From the NCBI GenBank assembly GCA_037128595.1, contig JBAXWB010000006.1, positions 62,001 through 126,000 of the forward strand: a stretch of 64,000 nt of DNA, written 5' to 3'. Source of the DNA: a bacterium. Lineage in GTDB: Bacteria > Verrucomicrobiota > Kiritimatiellia > CAIKKV01 > CAITUY01. Shown piece after piece: positions 59,104-64,000 of this stretch. Both the position numbers and the translations under genes were made by a program. The notes beneath the pieces were generated by a model. The model ran no database searches and was not told where the DNA came from. It worked only from the letters and a program-made list of their open reading frames with translations. Each line of letters opens with the position of its first letter. Position 1 is the first letter of the stretch.

Positions 59104-59945
59104 TCAACGGGCGGAGGAATCTTCAACGTCTGCCCCGGCTTGACGTCAGGCGAAGACAAATTGTTCAGCGTCATGACTTCTTCAGCCCGGACACCGTACA
59201 TCATGGCAATGGAGTTCAAATCCTGATTCAACTCCACGACATGCAGCACATCATTTGACTTGGGAGGAATGACCTCGGCCGCAGGCGCCACAGGGGCCAC
59301 GGCTGCATCCGGAGTCACCGCCGCATCAACCGGAGCCGCTTTTTCTGTTTTAGCGGCCGGAGCGCCGGCAGAACCCTTAGGAAGTTTCAGCTTCTGACCA
59401 ACCTGCAACCGGTCACTGCTCAAGGCATTGAGCTGCTTGATCGCCTTGCTGGTGGTCTTATGGGCCACAGCGATGCTCCCGATCATATCACCCGCCTTGA
59501 CCACATAGACATCACCGCTGGCGGTCACCGGAGCGGACTTCACGGCAGCTTTCGCCACCTTCTTGTGAGCCCCCTTGGCCGCAGGCACCGTCGCCGCATC
59601 CGCAGCGCTCAGCTCGACATTACCGGGAAGTTTCAACTTCTGACCCACGTGAATCTTGTTGGGATTGGTGATGCTGTTCAACTTGATGATGTCTTTGGTC
59701 GACACCTTGTAGCGCTTGGCAATTGAGCCAAGGCTGTCACCCGCCTTGACGACATAGGCTTTGGATTCGACCACGGCTTCAACTTTGGGCTCAGCCTTCA
59801 CTTCAACCGGTGCCACCACTTCCGTTGTCGGCGGCATCACGACAGGAGTCGTTGGCTCTTCCTTAACACGTGTTGTTCCACAGCCCGCACTGAACATCAA
59901 GCCACCCACCACCACTACTGAACCAATAATTCGCGCCTTTTTCAC
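59100..59945 (-). CDS. LysM-repeat lipoprotein, NlpD-like
   Basis: A 281-residue protein. A lipoprotein signal ([13 protein letters not shown], Cys22) is followed by a Pro/Val-rich linker and three LysM domains: [40 protein letters not shown] and a third beginning [20 protein letters not shown]. No peptidase domain is attached. LysM binds peptidoglycan, so it probably helps anchor or regulate septal wall enzymes. It lies between murD and ftsW, as I recall for nlpD in Chlamydiae. Confidence 0.93.
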   Translation of the reverse strand: MKKARIIGSVVVVGGLMFSAGCGTTRVKEEPTTPVVMPPTTEVVAPVEVKAEPKVEAVVESKAYVVKAGDSLGSIAKRYKVSTKDIIKLNSITNPNKIHVGQKLKLPGNVELSAADAATVPAAKGAHKKVAKAAVKSAPVTASGDVYVVKAGDMIGSIAVAHKTTSKAIKQLNALSSDRLQVGQKLKLPKGSAGAPAAKTEKAAPVDAAVTPDAAVAPVAPAAEVIPPKSNDVLHVVELNQDLNSIAMMYGVRAEEVMTLNNLSSPDVKPGQTLKIPPPVE

Positions 59946-59948
59946 TGC

Positions 59949-61319
59949 CTATTCTCCTTTTTGTATATCCCGTACAATTCTCGAAAACTGTTCGCCTCTA
60001 TCTTCAAATCCCTTGAACTGGTCAAAACTTGCGCACCCGGGCGACAATAAAATCACATCCCCGTTTTTCGCGTCCCGCCAAGCTCGATTCACGGCCTCTT
60101 TCAAGTCAGCACACACCACACACGCTACATCATTTCTCCAGGCGTCTGCCATGACCAGTGAATATTTCCCGATAATGTAAACACCGAGCACCTTGTTTAC
60201 CAGTATTTTTTTTACCGGATCCAAATCCTTTTCTTTCAACAACCCGCCCGCGATCAGGCGTACAGGCCCCCGCGTCATCCGCACACCGGCCGACATGGCT
60301 GCCAAATTGGTGGCTTTTGAGTCATTGATGAAGGTCACTCCGTCGATTTCCGCCACGGTTTGCATGCGATGAGGCAGACTTTCAAACCCCCTGGCGGCAG
60401 CGGTGACGCAGTCCGGCTGGACCCCGGCCCCCACTAACGCCGCCACACAGGCGGCCGCCGTCACCCCCATCACCTCATTGTCAAAAATAGTCCCGCCCAC
60501 CGGCACCGGCTGATTCAAACTTGCGCCACAAATGCTGCCATTCGCGTAATAAAAAGAGGACTGGGGGGATAGCCCGAAGGTGGACACACGGCACCCGGGG
60601 GGCACCGCCGCCCGGATCGGGGCGGGAACGTTCTCGGGAATCACGGCGACCTGCTGAGGCCCCATACACCGGAACAGCCGGGCTTTCATTCCGGCATACT
60701 GCTCCATCGTGCCATGTCGATCCAGATGGTTGGGATTGAGATTCAGCAGGATGCCCGCATCGGGCGCAAATTTTTCGACCGCCTCCAACTGGAATGAACT
60801 GACTTCAATGACCACCCATTCCGGGGCGGGCTCCAAGCAGGCGAGGGCTGATAAGGGCGTACCATAATTGCCGCCCGGCATCGCGCTGAAGCCGGCCTTC
60901 TGAAGGGATTCGCAGCACAATTTGACGAGGGTGCTTTTGCCATTTGAACCGGTGACCGCCAGAATACGGCTCCGGCAGGCACGCCACCCCAGTTCAAGTT
61001 CGGAAATAACCGGGATCCCCTTCCCCCTCAATGCCAGTACCCAGGGATCGGTCTCAGCAATGCCCGGGCTGACGACGGCCAGTTCAACCGGACCCTCGGG
61101 TAAGCTCCGTGATCCGATCATGACCTCACAGCCTTTTGCGCGCAACTGTTGAGCCTTCTGCTCCAGCCCTGCGCTCATACCGGCATCGGCTACCCGCACT
61201 CGCCGCCCCTGTTGCCGTAATAGTTGCGCGGCCGCCTCTCCGCTGGCACCCAGCCCCAGCACCAGCACCACGGGCTCATCTACAGCGGCACTCGAATCAC
61301 TGGAATTGTTTTTGCTCAT
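59949..61319 (-). CDS. murD: UDP-N-acetylmuramoyl-L-alanine--D-glutamate ligase MurD
   Basis: A 456-residue ATP-dependent ligase that adds D-Glu to UDP-MurNAc-L-Ala. It has an N-terminal Rossmann domain (VLVLGLGASGEAAAQLLRQQ), central ATP motif ILAVTGSNGKSTLVKLCCES, LNLNPNHLDRHGTMEQYAGM, and the C-terminal segment TFINDSKATNLAAMSAG with the conserved NDSKATN. Four residues separate it from the LysM gene start. Confidence 0.96.
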   Translation of the reverse strand: MSKNNSSDSSAAVDEPVVLVLGLGASGEAAAQLLRQQGRRVRVADAGMSAGLEQKAQQLRAKGCEVMIGSRSLPEGPVELAVVSPGIAETDPWVLALRGKGIPVISELELGWRACRSRILAVTGSNGKSTLVKLCCESLQKAGFSAMPGGNYGTPLSALACLEPAPEWVVIEVSSFQLEAVEKFAPDAGILLNLNPNHLDRHGTMEQYAGMKARLFRCMGPQQVAVIPENVPAPIRAAVPPGCRVSTFGLSPQSSFYYANGSICGASLNQPVPVGGTIFDNEVMGVTAAACVAALVGAGVQPDCVTAAARGFESLPHRMQTVAEIDGVTFINDSKATNLAAMSAGVRMTRGPVRLIAGGLLKEKDLDPVKKILVNKVLGVYIIGKYSLVMADAWRNDVACVVCADLKEAVNRAWRDAKNGDVILLSPGCASFDQFKGFEDRGEQFSRIVRDIQKGE

Positions 61320-61352
61320 TTCTTGAATTAGTGGTGAAGTCTTCTCAGCGAA

Positions 61353-62453
61353 TCACCGGATTTTGAGCGTGGCAATCCCGAGCAGCGCAAACAGGATGGA
61401 GAGAATCCAGAACCGGATCGTCACCTGGGTCTCGCTCCATTTTTTCATTTCAAAATGGTGATGGATCGGCGCCATGGCAAAAATCCGTTTTCCGCGCAAT
61501 TTAAAGGAAGCCACCTGCAGGATCACACTCATGGCTTCCATCACAAATACCCCGCCCACAATGACCAGAACCAGCTCCTGCTTGATCAGGATGGCCACCA
61601 TGGCCACTGCCCCGCCCAGAGCGAGACTGCCGGTGTCCCCCATAAACACCTGGGCGGGATGGCAGTTGTACCACAAGAAGCCAAGGCAGCCCCCGAGCAG
61701 GCACCCGCAAAAAACGGCCAGCTCACCCGCACCGGGGATGTAGGGAAGAAACAGGTATTCCGAGAGGATCCGGTGACCGGCAATATACGCCATCACCAGA
61801 TACGCCAGGGCCACGGTACTGCTGCACCCGATCGCCAGTCCATCCAACCCGTCCGTCAGATTCACGGCGTTGCTCGCCCCCACCACAATCAGCACCACAA
61901 AGGCAATCGCCATAAACCAACCCAGATCCCGGATCACCGGTCCCTTGCAGAAAGGGACCATCAGCTGCAGCACATGCTCCCGTGTTTCGGGAAGCACCAG
62001 CATCACGCCGCCGATAATCACCGCCCATAAAATCTGCAACCGGAATTTAGCCCGTGCACTGAGGCCCTTTGCGTTTTTCCCTTTCAGCTTCACCGAGTCA
62101 TCCAGAAACCCGATGAATCCCATGAAAATAAAGGTCAACAGGGTCAGGAGAACAAACACATTGGTCGGCATCGCCCACAGCAACGTGGACACGGTGACCG
62201 AGCCGATGATGAGGATACCGCCCATGGTGGGGGTTCCGGCTTTCAGTTTGTGCAATTCATGAAGGGGCGGCGCCTCTTCCTTCCGGATATATTGCTGCAC
62301 TTTATACGCGCGGAGCTGGCGGATCACCCAGGGCCCGAGCAGCACACACAATAAAAATGCAGTGGCCGCGCCAAAAAGAGCCCGAAACGTAATGTACTTG
62401 AACACCCGCAGTTCAGAAACCCAGCCACTCAAAAATTGCAAATAGTAGAACAT
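61353..62453 (-). CDS. mraY: Phospho-N-acetylmuramoyl-pentapeptide transferase MraY
   Basis: A 366-residue membrane enzyme that makes lipid I. It has about ten transmembrane helices and the signatures GTPTMGGILI, MGFIGFLDDSVKLKGKNAKG, SNAVNLTDGLDGLAIGCS, FMGDTGSLALGG and FAMAPIHHHFEMKKWSE, which carry the catalytic Asp and His residues. I chose the ATG at 62453, four bases after the murF stop, because it starts the first membrane helix; the frame is open to 62501. Confidence 0.96.
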   Translation of the reverse strand: MFYYLQFLSGWVSELRVFKYITFRALFGAATAFLLCVLLGPWVIRQLRAYKVQQYIRKEEAPPLHELHKLKAGTPTMGGILIIGSVTVSTLLWAMPTNVFVLLTLLTFIFMGFIGFLDDSVKLKGKNAKGLSARAKFRLQILWAVIIGGVMLVLPETREHVLQLMVPFCKGPVIRDLGWFMAIAFVVLIVVGASNAVNLTDGLDGLAIGCSSTVALAYLVMAYIAGHRILSEYLFLPYIPGAGELAVFCGCLLGGCLGFLWYNCHPAQVFMGDTGSLALGGAVAMVAILIKQELVLVIVGGVFVMEAMSVILQVASFKLRGKRIFAMAPIHHHFEMKKWSETQVTIRFWILSILFALLGIATLKIR

Positions 62454-62457
62454 GTCT

Positions 62458-63864
62458 TTAATCCTTAACCGGAGAACCGGACAGTCGCACCACGACCTCA
62501 TCCAGATGTTTTCCGCGCGAAGCTTTTACCAGTACGGCATCCCCCGGGGCGATACAATTTCTCACTCTTTCAACCGTGGAGTCCAGCGTCTGACAGGACT
62601 GAACCCGATCCGCAGGAAACCCTTCGGCCACCGCGCCAGCGGCAATGTGTGCGCCCAGCGTGCCCACTGTGATCAGGCCCGCCCAGCCGCCCCCTGCCAG
62701 GAAGCGACCCAGGGCCAGATGTTCCGCCACGTCCGTTGGGCCCAATTCAAGCATATCGCCCAATACCAGCCACTTCCGCCCCGCCACGGCCAGTTCCCTG
62801 AAGGTGCCTATGGCCGCCCGCATACTGACCGGATTGGCATTGTAGGCGTCATTGATAAAAGTCACCCCGCCCGCCTCCGTCTGTTCCCAGCGCATGGGCG
62901 GGCCCACAAACCGCTCAAACGCGGCCGCAATCCGGTCCCAGGCCACGCCGAAACCGCGCGCTACCGCAATGGCCAGCAGGGCATTACTGCGGTTATGCCG
63001 CCCCGGGAGGGAAAGCCGGAAATCATGAAGGCCCCCATCGATGCCGTCTTCCACCCGGCAGGCCCCGGTCGCTCCATCACTGGAGACCAGCCGGTAGTCG
63101 GCCGCCACGTGAGGATGGATGGTAGTGGTGACCACCCGCCCGGGGGCACAGGCCCGCAACTGGGCCGCATGCGGGTCATCCTGACTGAGCACGGCGGTTC
63201 CGCTGGCCGGCAGATGTTTGATCAGTTCGCTTTTTTCACAGGCGATCGCTTCCACGGACGCAAAGAATTCAAGGTGGACGGGCCCCACATTGGTAATAAC
63301 GCCCCAATCCGGACGGGCGATGGCGCAGAGCGGTGCCATCTCGCCGGGATGACTGATCCCCAACTCCAGCACGGCGACCTGGCAGTCCGGCGCGATCGCC
63401 AGAATACTCAGCGGAAGCCCGATCTCGTTGTTCCAGTTTCCCTTGGTGCGGGCCGTTGAATGCGTTTCCGACAGGAGGCAGGCGATCATCTCTTTCACGG
63501 TCGTTTTACCGGTACTGCCCGTGACCCCCACCACTGACAGCCCCAGTTTGACGCGATATCCGGCCGCCAATTCCTGTAAGGCGCGCCCGGGATCCTCCAC
63601 GACGAGCAGGGGAACGTCCAGCGCCTGAAGGCCGGCCAGCCGCGAGCGGGACACCAACGCCGCCACCGCACCGGCCTTTACCGCCTGCCCAACAAACTCA
63701 TGACCATCAAAACGCGCCCCGCGCAGGGCGACAAACAAGGCGCCCGGCGACACCTTTTTCGTATCGTGGACCACCGCCAGAATTTTTCCAGGAAGACGGG
63801 GAACCCATTGGCCCCCGCACCAACGCGCCAGCTCTTCGGGATCGAATGCGACCATGGAACTCAT
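62458..63864 (-). CDS. murF: UDP-N-acetylmuramoyl-tripeptide--D-alanyl-D-alanine ligase MurF
   Basis: A 468-residue ATP-dependent ligase. It has the ATP loop VVGVTGSTGKTTVKEMIACL, KGNWNNEIGLPLSILAI, ELGISHPGEMAPLCAIA, NRSNALLAIAVARGFG and INDAYNANPVSMRAAI, the standard MurF order. It adds D-Ala-D-Ala to the UDP-MurNAc tripeptide. The ATG at 63864 overlaps the murE stop (ATGA). Confidence 0.96.
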   Translation of the reverse strand: MSSMVAFDPEELARWCGGQWVPRLPGKILAVVHDTKKVSPGALFVALRGARFDGHEFVGQAVKAGAVAALVSRSRLAGLQALDVPLLVVEDPGRALQELAAGYRVKLGLSVVGVTGSTGKTTVKEMIACLLSETHSTARTKGNWNNEIGLPLSILAIAPDCQVAVLELGISHPGEMAPLCAIARPDWGVITNVGPVHLEFFASVEAIACEKSELIKHLPASGTAVLSQDDPHAAQLRACAPGRVVTTTIHPHVAADYRLVSSDGATGACRVEDGIDGGLHDFRLSLPGRHNRSNALLAIAVARGFGVAWDRIAAAFERFVGPPMRWEQTEAGGVTFINDAYNANPVSMRAAIGTFRELAVAGRKWLVLGDMLELGPTDVAEHLALGRFLAGGGWAGLITVGTLGAHIAAGAVAEGFPADRVQSCQTLDSTVERVRNCIAPGDAVLVKASRGKHLDEVVVRLSGSPVKD

Positions 63865-64000
63865 CCATCCATTTCCTTTAACGCTTTTTTCACCACCATA
63901 CGGTCATCAAACAGGATCTGAACTCCAGCGATCTCCTGTGTGGCCTCATGCCCTTTTCCGGCAATGATCACGACATCCTTGTCCCTCGCCACCGCCAGTG
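63861..64000 (-). CDS. murE: UDP-MurNAc-tripeptide ligase MurE, C-terminal fragment
   Basis: The last 46 codons of murE are visible: VIIAGKGHEATQEIAGVQIL, then FDDRMVVKKALKEMDG and TGA. AGKGHE and FDD are typical of the C-terminal domain of MurE, which adds the third peptide residue. The rest lies beyond the window. It overlaps murF by ATGA. Confidence 0.9.
   Translation of the reverse strand, partial: LAVARDKDVVIIAGKGHEATQEIAGVQILFDDRMVVKKALKEMDG

Overview
The window looks like a chromosomal segment of a PVC-superphylum bacterium, probably Verrucomicrobiota or Kiritimatiellota. This is an inference from three things. First, the cell-wall cluster runs murE-murF-mraY-murD-LysM lipoprotein-ftsW, and a LysM (NlpD-like) gene between murD and ftsW is the order I recall from Chlamydiae. 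Second, there is a giant secreted Rhs protein with thrombospondin-3-like calcium repeats. Third, accessory families dominate. No rRNA gene is present; one tRNA-Pro(CGG) was found.

Layout. 1-3.7 kb, minus strand: an operon of a C39-like peptidase, a dynamin-like GTPase, a zinc ribbon, a small unknown, and the start of a second dynamin-like GTPase. 4.1-10.1 kb: DUF3150 protein, signal peptidase I, a DUF985 cupin, a DUF4190 protein, HU, an unknown, DUF72, an MtfA-like peptidase and a macrodomain protein. 10.5-22 kb: a 3025-residue Rhs/YD-repeat protein with a C-terminal toxin, a putative immunity gene, and an orphan Rhs core-plus-toxin cassette carrying a 994-bp apparently exact duplication and its own putative immunity gene. 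22.9-31.2 kb: a plus-strand operon of about 18 mostly tiny genes with stop/start overlaps. It begins with Ycf35-like (DUF1257) and DUF2997 genes and contains a Ycf46-like AAA ATPase; hairpins precede several gene blocks. 31.2-35.6 kb: single genes in mixed orientation, separated by a recurring hairpin repeat. 35.9-39.6 kb: an SF1 helicase and two phage-type unknowns.

The most unusual part is 40-57.8 kb. A tyrosine recombinase lies just inside the 3' end of tRNA-Pro(CGG). Next to it is a 2013-residue single-polypeptide fusion of RNA polymerase beta and beta-prime that keeps the catalytic Asp triad, both active-site lysines, the bridge helix and the trigger loop. A replication operon follows: HTH/excisionase-like protein, toprim-like protein, primase-helicase-type ATPase and family A DNA polymerase with proofreading exonuclease. 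Together these describe an integrative element that carries its own multisubunit-type RNA polymerase as one chain plus its own replisome. The 425-bp gap between the RNA polymerase and the replication operon holds several palindromes that look like operators. The polymerase gene has a sigma70-like promoter positioned for leaderless transcription. The far attachment site was not found, so the left boundary of the element is unknown. A 108-bp mobile repeat shared with the 26-kb operon suggests that the accessory regions have exchanged sequence.

At the right end, 57.96-64 kb is ordinary core chromosome: peptidoglycan precursor synthesis and cell division genes, all on the minus strand and mostly overlapping.
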